Positions 43,325 to 51,379 of a DNA stretch of 64,000 nt are shown here, piece after piece. The DNA is taken from NCBI GenBank assembly GCA_963785755.1, contig CAWAXG010000071.1, positions 186,001 through 250,000 on the forward strand. The letters are read 5' to 3'. Within the stretch, counting starts at the first letter, position 1; the number at the start of each line of letters is the position of its first letter. The notes below the pieces were generated by a model that was not told the origin of the DNA, did no database searches, and worked only from the letters and a program-made list of their open reading frames with translations. Source of the DNA: JACCXG01 sp963785755. GTDB lineage: Bacteria > Acidobacteriota > Vicinamibacteria > Vicinamibacterales > 2-12-FULL-66-21. The position numbers and the translations under genes are program-made.

Positions 43325-43870
43325 ATGGACATAAGTTGCCCGCGCTGCGGAGGACTCGCGGAGCCTGCCGGTCACGAGGACGCTCGCGCGTTCTTTCAGT
43401 GCCCGACGTGCGACCGCGTGTGGGCGACGCACATCTCGGCGACGCTCGATCGTCCCTCGCGCCAGATGGCGCCGGCCCCCAGGGTACTGGTGGCGGACGA
43501 CTCGCCGGAGATGCTCGGCCTGCTCACCGCGTGGCTCGAGGACGAAGGCTGCATGGTGATCGCGGTCGGGTCGGGGCGCGAGGCGGTCGACGCCTCGATC
43601 GCGTACCGTCCCAACGTTGCGTTCGTGGACGTGGTCCTGCCCCCGCCAGACGGCTTTCAGCTGTGTCAGATCCTGACGCGCCGCGTCGGCCTGTCAGTGG
43701 TGCTGATGACCGGTATGTCGAACCCCGACATCGAGCGCGTGATCGAGGCGGGCGCGATTATGCTGCTGCAGAAGCCTTTTGCCCGGGAAGCGGTGATCGA
43801 CGCGCTGACGCGCGCCCTCGCCCAGGGCCGGCGCGACGACCCCTCGGATCGGCCGGTCGTCCTGGGGTAG
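43325..43870 (+). CDS. Receiver-domain protein with N-terminal zinc ribbon
   Basis: 181 residues from ATG 43325. Residues 5-29 contain two Cys pairs (CPRC at 5-8, CPTC at 26-29), a zinc ribbon. Residues 53-165 are a CheY-like receiver with acidic pair D58/D59 (RVLVADDSPEM), phosphoacceptor D102 (AFVDVVLPPPDG), T129 (VLMTGMS) and K150 (LLQKPFA). All five functional positions are intact. No output domain is seen. It converges on the next gene, which is a receiver without a phosphoacceptor, 13 bases away. Confidence 0.85.
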   Translation: MDISCPRCGGLAEPAGHEDARAFFQCPTCDRVWATHISATLDRPSRQMAPAPRVLVADDSPEMLGLLTAWLEDEGCMVIAVGSGREAVDASIAYRPNVAFVDVVLPPPDGFQLCQILTRRVGLSVVLMTGMSNPDIERVIEAGAIMLLQKPFAREAVIDALTRALAQGRRDDPSDRPVVLG

Positions 43871-43883
43871 GACGAGGATCCGC

Positions 43884-44288
43884 TTACTCGGTCGCCCGCT
43901 TCCGAAGCGCGCGGCGAATCTCGCCAATCATCGCGTCCGGCGCGCTCAGCGCTTCATCCAGAATGACCAGTGGAATGTCTGCGGGAGCCGCGCGCCGGAG
44001 CGCGTCGGGGTCGCTGACGTGGCCCACGATGAGGTTCGGCCGGAGCGCCTCCATCACGCGCGTCGCCTCCGCCAGGGTATGCGCCGGAGCGACCGCGAAC
44101 CGCAGCTTGGCGAGTATCGCCTCGCAGCGCTGGCCGTTGTCCGCATCTTCATCGACGAGCAGGACCAGCGGCGCGAATCCCTGCTGGTCGCCGATGCGGC
44201 GGCCGCCGCGCGGCCGGTTACGGCGATCAGCCCCTTGCCGTTTGTCGGGCACTCCTGAGGTTCGAGGAAAAGAGACGACAGTTCCCAA
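43884..44288 (-). CDS. Degenerate receiver-like protein (no phosphoacceptor)
   Basis: 134 residues. A basic N-terminus (RQGADRRNRPRGGRRIGDQ) of a kind often seen before receiver domains. Then a receiver-like fold: PLVLLVDEDADNGQRCEAIL with the acidic cluster kept, LAEATRVMEALRPNLIVGHV where His replaces the expected Asp, and DIPLVILDEALSAPDAM where no Thr-Lys pair follows. It is therefore not expected to be phosphorylated in the normal way. It may bind a partner receiver or be decaying. It converges with the intact receiver protein at 43325. Confidence 0.6.
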   Translation of the reverse strand: MGTVVSFPRTSGVPDKRQGADRRNRPRGGRRIGDQQGFAPLVLLVDEDADNGQRCEAILAKLRFAVAPAHTLAEATRVMEALRPNLIVGHVSDPDALRRAAPADIPLVILDEALSAPDAMIGEIRRALRKRATE

Positions 44289-44370
44289 GGTGATCGGTCT
44301 CCTGTGCTCCCGCCGGTTCGGCGGAAGGTCTGTGGAGCATAACCCGGGAACGCTAGTGCTTTCCAGCCGC

Positions 44371-44571
44371 TCAGCTGCCGTCCGGCGGCTCGAACGACCC
44401 TAGTTGCTCGTCCCAATCCTGCCGGAGCGTTATGGCGGGATCTAGCCCGGAGAACACGGAGCGCCGGAATGATGCTCGCGCTTCCCGCGAGGATCAGCAT
44501 GGCGGCGAGCACGGCGCCAGAGGCAAGTGGATCGGTGAGACTGATCCGCCACACGAGGTGACGGACAGCCC
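44371..44571 (-). pseudogene. Remnant of an ADOP permease C-terminus
   Basis: On the minus strand the sequence reads HLVWRISLTDPLASGAVLAA, MLILAGSASIIPALRVLR and, after one extra base near 44446, LDPAITLRQDWDEQLG, ending at TGA 44371-44373. This is the last helix and the xDPxxxLR end of MacB/FtsX permeases. An in-frame TAA lies just upstream, so nothing longer is encoded. A gene loss scar. Confidence 0.7.
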
Positions 44572-44658
44572 TGTGTTAACGGAGTAGGCGATGGCGCCGA
44601 ATCAGACGGCTCGAAAGTCCGACGGGCCCGCACGGGGATCTAGTGGTCCCAGCTCGGC

Positions 44659-44955
44659 TCAGGCGTCCTCGCGGATCTTGCGGACCTTGCTCTCCCGATC
44701 CGATTCGAACCGCTCGAGGTCCCGCCGCAAGGCATCGTCGAGCGTCTGAAGTTCGTCGGAGTCGAAGGTCTTGCGCGCCGCCGCCTGGTGCATGATCTTG
44801 CGTTCGGCGACGCGCGCCTCGTAAACGCTCCGCGCCTCCGCGATCGCCGCCCGCTGTTCATCCGTCAGCGGCTTCTCGGTGACACCGGCCTCCGCATCCT
44901 TTTTTCGAAGCCGCTCCATCACGAGATCCAAAGCGCTCTTCGGGGCGTCGTCCAT
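44659..44955 (-). CDS. Small coiled-coil cytoplasmic protein, conserved type
   Basis: 98 residues from the ATG at 44955; another ATG at 44973 is possible but overlaps a TACAAG -10-like box. MDDAPKSALDLVMERLRKKD, then LTDEQRAAIAEARSVYEARV, ERKIMHQAAARKTFDSDELQ and RRDLERFESDRESKVRKIRE. Almost wholly helical and charged. I recall similar orphan proteins from Acidobacteriota but no assigned function. Confidence 0.7.
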   Translation of the reverse strand: MDDAPKSALDLVMERLRKKDAEAGVTEKPLTDEQRAAIAEARSVYEARVAERKIMHQAAARKTFDSDELQTLDDALRRDLERFESDRESKVRKIREDA

Positions 44956-45104
44956 GCCACCGTCTTGTATCACACCCGCGGGTCACCGGACGGGCGAGGG
45001 CAGAATAGTGACCCTGTGACGAAAAAGGCGCCGAGAGCCTTCCGGATACCCGGACAGGTCCCGGCGCCACACGAGTGGAGGTCTTAAGTAAGGTGTCATA
45101 TCGT

Positions 45105-45440
45105 CTACTGGACGCAGGCCACGTCGACCCACACGGTGTCGCTGCCGTAGAAGTCCTGCGGGATGTTGACGGACACGTCCTGTGGCCCCTTCTTGCCGAG
45201 CAGCTTGGCGGCCTTGCTCACCGCCGCCGATCGTGCAGCCGGGCTGATTGAGCAGCGTGATCTTGTGCTTGCCGTCTTCGACCGCTTCGACGTGGGCTTC
45301 GTGGAATGCCTGGAATGCCGGGTTATAGAGCGACCACTTCACAGCGACCAGTCGCATGATGTCCCGGGGGCTCGCGCCGACCGCAATGCGGACCGCGATC
45401 TCACGCGTCCGTTGCAGTAGCGATCGAAACAGGAAACGGA
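45105..45440 (-). pseudogene. Chimeric scar: FtsX fragment joined to an unknown protein fragment
   Basis: On the minus strand one frame reads LLQRTREIAVRIAVGASPRD then IMRLV, the FtsX motif of an ADOP permease. Without a stop it runs into AVKWSLYNPAFQAFHEAHVE, AVEDGKHKITLLNQPGCT, which is not permease. One missing base near 45232 then gives AAVSKAAKLLGKKGPQDVSV and NIPQDFYGSDTVWVDVACVQ to TAG at 45105. The second part is cleanly coding-like but not recognised. The junction near 45340 looks like a deletion that fused two genes. Confidence 0.55.
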
Positions 45441-45826
45441 AGAAGGAGGAGGGAAGGGCAAGAAGCGTTTCGGTCGCCGGCGGCCCTCCGGTATACCCGG
45501 ATGGGTCGCCGACGCGAACGAGGCCTGCGGTTTCATACGAACGCGCCGGCCTCCCGAACCTGTCCCCCTACAATGCAAATGCCGTGCTGATTCCTGGCGA
45601 CTCGGGCCCGTTCGCATAAATAGCTGACAGGTAACGCGTTATGGGCCTGAGACGAGTTCGCTGCCGGAAAGAGTGGCACGGATGAGGCAACTTTCCTCTC
45701 TTTTCAGGGACATAAGTCTTCTCAGGGGTGACAGCTCCGCGCTTGAGGAAATGCGTCAACTACCAATCTGGTTTCCTTGTGAGTTGGGCGTTGTGAGTTT
45801 TCAGCTGCTCCGCTTTCAGAGCCCAG
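45441..45826. other. Non-coding stretch beside the scar
   Basis: 386 bases. The segment 45428-45465 is purine-rich (ACAGGAAACGGAAGAAGG) and resembles a worn copy of the GGGAGGACGG repeat. A TACAAT box lies at about 45572. The rest has lower GC than its neighbours and no credible gene on either strand. Confidence 0.4.
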
Positions 45827-46243
45827 CTAGTCCGAGACCACCGCCGCGATCAACAAGAGAACCCCGAGGACTACCCCGGCGGCGGCCGCGGCGCCGACCG
45901 CGATGTTCCGGGCCGATCCACCGTTGGGCGTATCGAGCTCCACCGCGAGGATGTCGCTCACCGGAATCTCGATCGGCGGCTCCGGCAGCCGGGTGCGCCG
46001 CTGCACGACGATGGGATCGGTGTCGTGCTTGATCAGCGTCGCCCGCATCGTCTTGCGGTCGCTGCGCGTGACTCGCACGCGCGATCCGATCGGAAGCTGG
46101 CGGATGTAGTCGGACATCACCATCGCGTCGACCCCTGACGTCTTGACGCCCGGCTGCATGTCACGTCTCTGATGCCTGGCTACGCTCGCACAGCCCGGCA
46201 GCGCGATGAGCGCGGCCAACACCAGCGAAAGCACTCGTTTCAT
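45827..46243 (-). CDS. Lipoprotein with C-terminal membrane helix
   Basis: 138 residues. Lipoprotein signal VLSLVLAALIALPGCAS with Cys 18. The middle part IRQLPIGSRVRVTRSDRKTM and TLIKHDTDPIVVQRRTRLPE resembles a small SH3-like or Sm-like barrel. The C-terminal helix NIAVGAAAAAGVVLGVLLLI crosses a membrane or packs on it. The function is unknown. Same orientation as the beta-barrel gene upstream, 57 bases away. Confidence 0.75.
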   Translation of the reverse strand: MKRVLSLVLAALIALPGCASVARHQRRDMQPGVKTSGVDAMVMSDYIRQLPIGSRVRVTRSDRKTMRATLIKHDTDPIVVQRRTRLPEPPIEIPVSDILAVELDTPNGGSARNIAVGAAAAAGVVLGVLLLIAAVVSD

Positions 46244-46300
46244 CGCGGTCTCCTTGGATGGTTTGAGGCGCCGCCTCGAGGGTCTGAGGCGCAGCCTCGC

Positions 46301-46942
46301 CTAGAAATCGACGCCGAATCCGAATCGGAGCGCCACATCATTGGGTCCGCCCGAGAAGCTGACCCGCAGGTCGCTCCGGAAGAAGCCGCGCGGCGTCAGG
46401 TACGCCTTGAATCCCGCTGACGCAGTCGGCACGACGGTCACGTCTGTGTCCGGAGGGAAATCGACCGGACCGCGGAGGAGCCTGTTCTGACGCGCGTTGA
46501 TGTCGTAGGTAAAGATCGCCTCGTCCCGCCGGGATGTCCGCTCCCAGACGACGTCGATGCCCGCTCCGACATATGGGTGGAACCACTGGTTGTCACCCAT
46601 CTGGTAGAGCTGCGCGATGCTCATCCGACGAGTGCTGAACTGCTGCCGCGAAGGTCCATAGTGCCGCTGCCCGTTCTGCTCGACAGCGACGGACCCGTAG
46701 ACTGACCTCTCCTTGGTGGCACCGCCTGAGATTTCGAGTTTCGCGTGATTCGACCAGTACCAACCCACCCCCAGCTCGCCGAGGAGGCTGCTGTACCAGT
46801 CGTCGTAATAGTCGTAATCCTCCGTGTCGGCAGTGAGCCAGCCCAGGCTGGCCGAGACGTCGCCACGCATCAGCGGCCCCTGAGCGAACGCGGGTGTTAC
46901 GCCAGCCAGGACCAGGACGACTGCCGCCAGGAAGCCCTTCAT
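46301..46942 (-). CDS. Outer-membrane beta-barrel protein
   Basis: 213 residues from the ATG at 46942 (signal MKGFLAAVVLVLAGVTPAFAQ). Strands with alternating hydrophobics: GELGVGWYWSNHAKLEISGG, QWFHPYVGAGIDVVWER, TVVPTASAGFKAYLTPRGF and FRSDLRVSFSGGPNDVALRF ending GFGVDF with a terminal Phe. This is the OmpA/OmpW-like eight-strand pattern. An acidic Tyr-rich loop (TEDYDYYDDWYSS) follows the first strand. Divergent from the TPR gene at 47000. Confidence 0.85.
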   Translation of the reverse strand: MKGFLAAVVLVLAGVTPAFAQGPLMRGDVSASLGWLTADTEDYDYYDDWYSSLLGELGVGWYWSNHAKLEISGGATKERSVYGSVAVEQNGQRHYGPSRQQFSTRRMSIAQLYQMGDNQWFHPYVGAGIDVVWERTSRRDEAIFTYDINARQNRLLRGPVDFPPDTDVTVVPTASAGFKAYLTPRGFFRSDLRVSFSGGPNDVALRFGFGVDF

Positions 46943-46984
46943 GTCCTGGAAGGCGAGAAGCAGCATCCTTTGGGCTCACGCGTG

Positions 46985-46990
46985 TAGGAT
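46985..46990 (+). promoter_or_regulatory. -10 box of the TPR gene, leaderless arrangement
   Basis: TAGGAT at 46985-46990 is nine bases before ATG 47000, with no ribosome site between. Confidence 0.4.
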
Positions 46991-46999
46991 CGGGTCGCC

Positions 47000-48071
47000 A
47001 TGCGGGTTTCACTGGGGCGGACGGTGCCACTTCTGGCGGTCGCTACCCTCCTGGGGACCGCCACCGCTGCGTCCGGGCAGCACTCCTTTGCCTACGTGAA
47101 AGCGATCGAGACGTACGCGAACGGGGACTTCGCCGGCGCGATGCAGTCGCTTGCGGCGTTGAACCAGCGGCAGATCTTGAACGAGGCCAATCGCTTCTCG
47201 CAGGAGCCGATCGACAAGGCGGCTTTATGGCTGCCGCGGGCGCGCCGCGCGGCGATGCTTCACACTGAAGCCTGGTTCGAGGCCGGTGAGTTCGGAGTCA
47301 CGTTCCGGCACGTCCACTATGACGCCGCCCGTGCGATCGTTCGCGCGATCGACAGAATCCGCGCGGAAGGAGGCCCGGTTCGCGGCGACCCCCGGTTCGT
47401 TCGCGACTGGTACCTCGTGACGGTGTCGCACCTGCACGGCCACGCTGGCGTCGCCAGGAGCCGCCCCCTTCTGGTCGAGGCCAGGCGGATTTTTCCGGCC
47501 GATCCAGAGGTGCTGCTCGCCAGCGGTTCGGACCACGAGCTGGTGTCGTTCATCAGCGCCGGCTACTTGGCTCAGTACCGACGGAAACGGCGAACGTACG
47601 GGATCGGAGAAGGTCGATACGAACAAGGAGCTCGAGAGCGCGGCTCGTTTCTATCGAGACGCATCGTTGCTGGTCGAAGCCCGCCTCCGTCTCGGGCATG
47701 TCCTGTTCCGGCAGGGACAGATGGAGGCCGCAACCCGTGAGCTCGAGGCGGCCCGCACGCAAGGCGGTCATCCCAGCTTGCGATACCTCGCCAACGTGTT
47801 TCTCGGCTTGATCGAAAGCGCCGCCGGACGCGGTCTCCGGGCGACGGAGTTCTACGGCGAAGCGCTCCGGCTCTACCCGGCCAGCCAGACCGCCCTGCTG
47901 GGGATGAGCGAAGTGGCCTATCTCGAAGGCCGGCTGTCCGATGCTGCGAGTCTCATGACGAAGCTGTTGCAGATGGAAGACAAGGCCGATCCATGGTGGC
48001 AGTACATGCAAGGCGAATTCTGGCACCGGGAACATAGGGTGACTACGCTTCGAAAAGGCGTCCGGCAGTGA
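47000..48071 (+). pseudogene. Secreted TPR-like protein, one frameshift
   Basis: From ATG 47000 the first frame reads signal VPLLAVATLLGTATAASGQ, then FAYVKAIETYANGDFAGAMQ and HDELVSF-type helical segments to GYLAQY. One extra base near 47576 moves to the frame that reads TDGNGERTGSEKVDTNKELE, ARLRLGHVLFRQGQMEAATR, YLANVFLGLIESAAGRGLRA and ALLGMSEVAYLEGRLSDAAS to the stop at 48069-48071. The helical pairs are TPR-like. When corrected the protein has about 356 residues. Its stop overlaps the GTG of the VWA gene (GTGA), so the two are one unit. Confidence 0.8.
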
Positions 48072-48976
48072 GAGCGACGCTGGCCCTTGGCGTGGTGTTG
48101 GCGGCGAGCGTGGCTGCGAGCGCCGTCCAGGAGCCCGGCCGCTTCAAGTCCCGTGCGGACCTCGTGCTGATTGACGTCCTCGTCACCGACGGCCGGCGGG
48201 CCGTCACCGGGCTCACCCCGGGTGATTTCGAGCTGCACGACAACACGGTCCCCCAGTCGATCGAGCAGCTGTATATGGAACAGCTCCCGTTGTCGATCAT
48301 CATGGTGCTCGACACCAGCGGCAGCGTCGCCGGCGAGCGGCTCGAGGCCCTGAAGAAGGGAGCAGCGGTCGTCGTCGATCGACTACGGGCGGCGGATCAG
48401 GCCGCCATCATTTCTTTCGCCGCCGATCTGAACATCGTGGCGGAAATGACCGGCGACCGCTCAAGGCTGCACCAGACGATCGGCGCGTTGAAGGCTGATG
48501 GCGGAACCGCGCTCCGGGACGCGACCTTCGCCGGCCTCGCCCTGCGCGGCGCGGCGAAGACGCGTACGCTGATCCTGCTGTTCAGCGATGGCGTCGATAC
48601 CGCGAGCATTCTGTCCGAGGATCGAGTGGCGCAGATCGCCAGCCGATCGGACGCCACGGTGTATGCCATCGGCATCGGCGACGAAACGCGATTCGTGCCG
48701 GGCACGCGGGGCGTCATCAGGCAGGATCCCGAACACGCGACCGACGACAGGTTTCTCGCGAGGATTGTCCGAGAAACCGGCGGCCGCCTGCTTCACGCCC
48801 GGCAGAACCGCGAGATCGCGTCGACGTTCGGCCGCGTGATCGACGAATTCAACAATCGCTACGTCCTCGGCTACGTACCGACCGGAGTAACCGGGAGCGG
48901 CTGGCACGAGGTTGCTGTGCGGCTCAAGAAACGCCAGGGCACGATTCTCGCGAGACGTGGTTATTTCGCCAACTGA
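48068..48976 (+). CDS. VWFA-domain protein of the acidobacterial type
   Basis: 302 residues from GTG 48068. Signal TLALGVVLAASVAASAVQ. The opening RADLVLIDVLVTDGRRAVTG, LTPGDFELHDNTVPQSIEQL is the conserved lead-in of the acidobacterial VWFA family (TIGR03436 type). The MIDAS metal site is intact: IMVLDTSGSVAGERLE (DxSxS), a Thr region in ADGGTALRDATFAGL, and LFSDGVDTASIL (Asp). The end GWHEVAVRLKKRQGTILARR is also typical. It probably binds a partner in the periplasm through a metal bridge. The TPR protein upstream is the likely partner. Confidence 0.92.
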   Translation: MRATLALGVVLAASVAASAVQEPGRFKSRADLVLIDVLVTDGRRAVTGLTPGDFELHDNTVPQSIEQLYMEQLPLSIIMVLDTSGSVAGERLEALKKGAAVVVDRLRAADQAAIISFAADLNIVAEMTGDRSRLHQTIGALKADGGTALRDATFAGLALRGAAKTRTLILLFSDGVDTASILSEDRVAQIASRSDATVYAIGIGDETRFVPGTRGVIRQDPEHATDDRFLARIVRETGGRLLHARQNREIASTFGRVIDEFNNRYVLGYVPTGVTGSGWHEVAVRLKKRQGTILARRGYFAN

Positions 48977-49057
48977 TAAGCTCGAAGAGACCTGCCTTCA
49001 GTCTTCGTCGGCCAGGTTCTTCAACAGGAGCCGGATCATCGACACGGAGGCACCATC

Positions 49058-51178
49058 GTGAGATTCGAACACCGCGTGATCTGCGTGGCAACCGCGTGCG
49101 TGCTGCTGGCGGCGCCGACGGCCGCACAGAAGCGCCCGATCACGCACGAGGACGTCTGGCTCGCGCGGCGTCTCGGCGCGCCGGTCGTGAGTCCCGATGG
49201 CCGCTGGGCGGCGGTGCAGGTGACCGAGCCCGCATACGACGAGCGCGAACAGGTCAGCGATCTGTGGATCGTGCCGACCGACGCCGGCGCGCCGCCCCGG
49301 CGTTTGACCGCGACGCGCGGCGGCGAGAGCGGCGCCGCATGGAGTCCTGACGGCAGCCGCATCGCCTTCTCGAGCCGCCGCGACACGGACGAAGCAGCGC
49401 AGATTTACGTGATCGATGTCGCGCAGGGCGGCGAGGCGCAGCGCGTCACCAGCCTCTCGACAGGGGCGCGGGCGCCGATCTGGCGGCCCGACGGCAAGGC
49501 GTTCCTCTTCTTGAGCGATGTCTACCCCGGCGCGCGCACCGACGACGAGAATAAGAAGATTGCCGCCGAGCGCCGGAACCGCAAGTGGAATGCGCGTGTC
49601 TACGACAGCTTCCCGATTCGTGACTGGGACCGGTGGCTGGACGATCGGCGTCCATCGCTGTTCGTGCAGCCGATCGAGGGCAGCGCGCCGGCGAAGGACA
49701 TTCTCGCGGGTTCGACACTCGCGGCAGCGGCCGGATTCGCCGGCCAGTGGGGGTCGGGGAGCGACGCGCTGTCAGCGTGCTGGACGCCGGACGGGTCGGG
49801 GGTCGTGTTCGCGGCGACCACGAACCGGAACGAAGCGGCCTTTGCCGAGGTGTGGCAGGCGTTGTGGCTCGTGAACCCGGCGGGCGGCGAGCCAAGGCGG
49901 CTCACCACGGGCACCGACTCGTACACCGAGCCAGCTTTCAGCCGCGACGGCAAGACGCTCTTCGCGATGGCGCAGGCTGACACCGATCGGGTGTACGCGC
50001 TGACCCGCCTCGCTTCGTGGGACTGGACGGCGCTCAGCTCCGCCGCCGGATCACGAACGCCCCGCTCTCTGACCGCGACCTTCGATCGCTCGGTGTCGAC
50101 GTTCGTCAGCTCGTCTGACGGGCGGTCGCTGTATCTGCTCGCTGAAGACCAGGGACGGCAGAAACTGTTTGCCGTGCCGGCCACCGCGGGCGACGTCAAG
50201 GAGGTTGGCAGCCTGACGGCAGGCACGCTCGGCGCGATCGACGGCGCGCACAGCGCGGCGGTGCTCGTCGGCACATGGGAGAGCGCCGTCAACCCGCCCG
50301 AAGTGGTCAGGATCGATCCCGCGACCGGCGCCAGAACGCTGCTGACGCGCTTCAATACCGAACGGGCTGAGCAGATCGACTGGCAGCCGGTTCGCGACTT
50401 CTGGTTCACGAGCGCCCGCGGCGCCCGCATCCACAGTTTCATCGCGCTGCCGCCGGGATTCGATCCGTCGCGCAAATACCCGTTGTTCGTGCTGCTGCAC
50501 GGTGGCCCGCACGCGATGTTCATCGATCAGTTCGTGGTCCGCTGGAACTACCACCTCCTCGCCAGGCCCGGCTACGTCATGCTCATGACAAACTACACGG
50601 GGTCGACCGGTTATGGCGAGAAGTTCGCGCAGGCCATCCAGGGCGATCCGCTCGAAGGACCCGCGCTCGAGATCAATCAGGCGGCCGACGAAGCCATCAA
50701 ACGCTTCACGTTCATCGACGGCTCACGAATGGTGGCAGGCGGCGCCAGCTACGGCGGTCATCTCGCGAACTGGCTCGCGGTGACGACGACGCGCTACAAG
50801 GCGCTGGTCAGCCACGCCGGTCTGTTCGATCAGGCCCAGCAGTGGGGAACGAGCGATACGATCTTCGGCCGCGAGCGCAACGCCGGCGGACCGCCCTGGG
50901 AAGGCTCAGCGGTCTGGACGAAACAGAACCCGTTGTCTCGTGCCGGCAGCCTCAAGACTCCCATGCTCGTGACGGTCGGCGAACGCGACTATCGCGTGCC
51001 GATGAACAACGCGATTCAGCTGTGGAGCGCGCTGCAACGGTTGAAAGTCCCGTCGCGCTTGATTGTCTTCCCCGAGGAAAACCACTGGGTGCTGCGCGGC
51101 GAGAACAGCCGCTTCTTCTACAGCGAAGTCCATGGGTGGCTGGCGCGCTGGCTGGGGGCCGCTGCACCGACGCATTAG
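49058..51178 (+). CDS. S9-family (acylaminoacyl-peptidase-like) serine peptidase, exported
   Basis: 706 residues from GTG 49058. Signal VICVATACVLLAAPTAAQ. N-terminal seven-bladed TolB-like propeller (DLWIVPTDAGAPPRRLT, GAAWSPDGSRIAFSSRRDTD, FSRDGKTLFAMAQADTDRVY). Catalytic domain: YPLFVLLHGGPHAMFIDQF, MLMTNYTGSTGYGEKFA, Ser in MVAGGASYGGHLANWLA, Asp in VTVGERDYRVPMNN and His in FPEENHWVLRGEN. It cuts peptides and is probably periplasmic. It lies alone between repeat elements. The frame is complete. Confidence 0.92.
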   Translation: MRFEHRVICVATACVLLAAPTAAQKRPITHEDVWLARRLGAPVVSPDGRWAAVQVTEPAYDEREQVSDLWIVPTDAGAPPRRLTATRGGESGAAWSPDGSRIAFSSRRDTDEAAQIYVIDVAQGGEAQRVTSLSTGARAPIWRPDGKAFLFLSDVYPGARTDDENKKIAAERRNRKWNARVYDSFPIRDWDRWLDDRRPSLFVQPIEGSAPAKDILAGSTLAAAAGFAGQWGSGSDALSACWTPDGSGVVFAATTNRNEAAFAEVWQALWLVNPAGGEPRRLTTGTDSYTEPAFSRDGKTLFAMAQADTDRVYALTRLASWDWTALSSAAGSRTPRSLTATFDRSVSTFVSSSDGRSLYLLAEDQGRQKLFAVPATAGDVKEVGSLTAGTLGAIDGAHSAAVLVGTWESAVNPPEVVRIDPATGARTLLTRFNTERAEQIDWQPVRDFWFTSARGARIHSFIALPPGFDPSRKYPLFVLLHGGPHAMFIDQFVVRWNYHLLARPGYVMLMTNYTGSTGYGEKFAQAIQGDPLEGPALEINQAADEAIKRFTFIDGSRMVAGGASYGGHLANWLAVTTTRYKALVSHAGLFDQAQQWGTSDTIFGRERNAGGPPWEGSAVWTKQNPLSRAGSLKTPMLVTVGERDYRVPMNNAIQLWSALQRLKVPSRLIVFPEENHWVLRGENSRFFYSEVHGWLARWLGAAAPTH

Positions 51179-51195
51179 CGGCCGAGGACGGATTG

Positions 51196-51353
51196 GTTTA
51201 CAGGGAGGACGGAAGGACGGGAGTCATTTTGCAAAAGACCAACTGCCGCTTCGCCCATGCATTAGCGTCCCCGAGGTCAGTTTACAAGGAGTAGGAGAGA
51301 GGGAGTCATTTGCAAAAGAGATAACTCCCGTCCTCCCTTACTCCCTGTTTCAT
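51196..51353. repeat. Three-copy GGGAGGACGG repeat cluster
   Basis: Two imperfect direct copies begin near 51197 (TTTACAGGGAGGACGG, then GGGAGTCATTTTGCAAAAGA) and near 51281 (TTTACAAGGAGTAGGAG, then GGGAGTCATTTGCAAAAGAG). An inverted copy at about 51325-51350 reads ACTCCCGTCCTCCCTTACTC. The inverted pair can fold. It lies between the convergent S9 and M14 peptidase genes. Confidence 0.8.
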
Positions 51354-51379
51354 TTCGTTTTAGTTCCTGACCTTTTCCG

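Noticed and set aside
44371..45826. Insertion sequence as the cause of the scar zone
   Set aside because: No transposase reading frame, terminal inverted repeat pair or target duplication was found.
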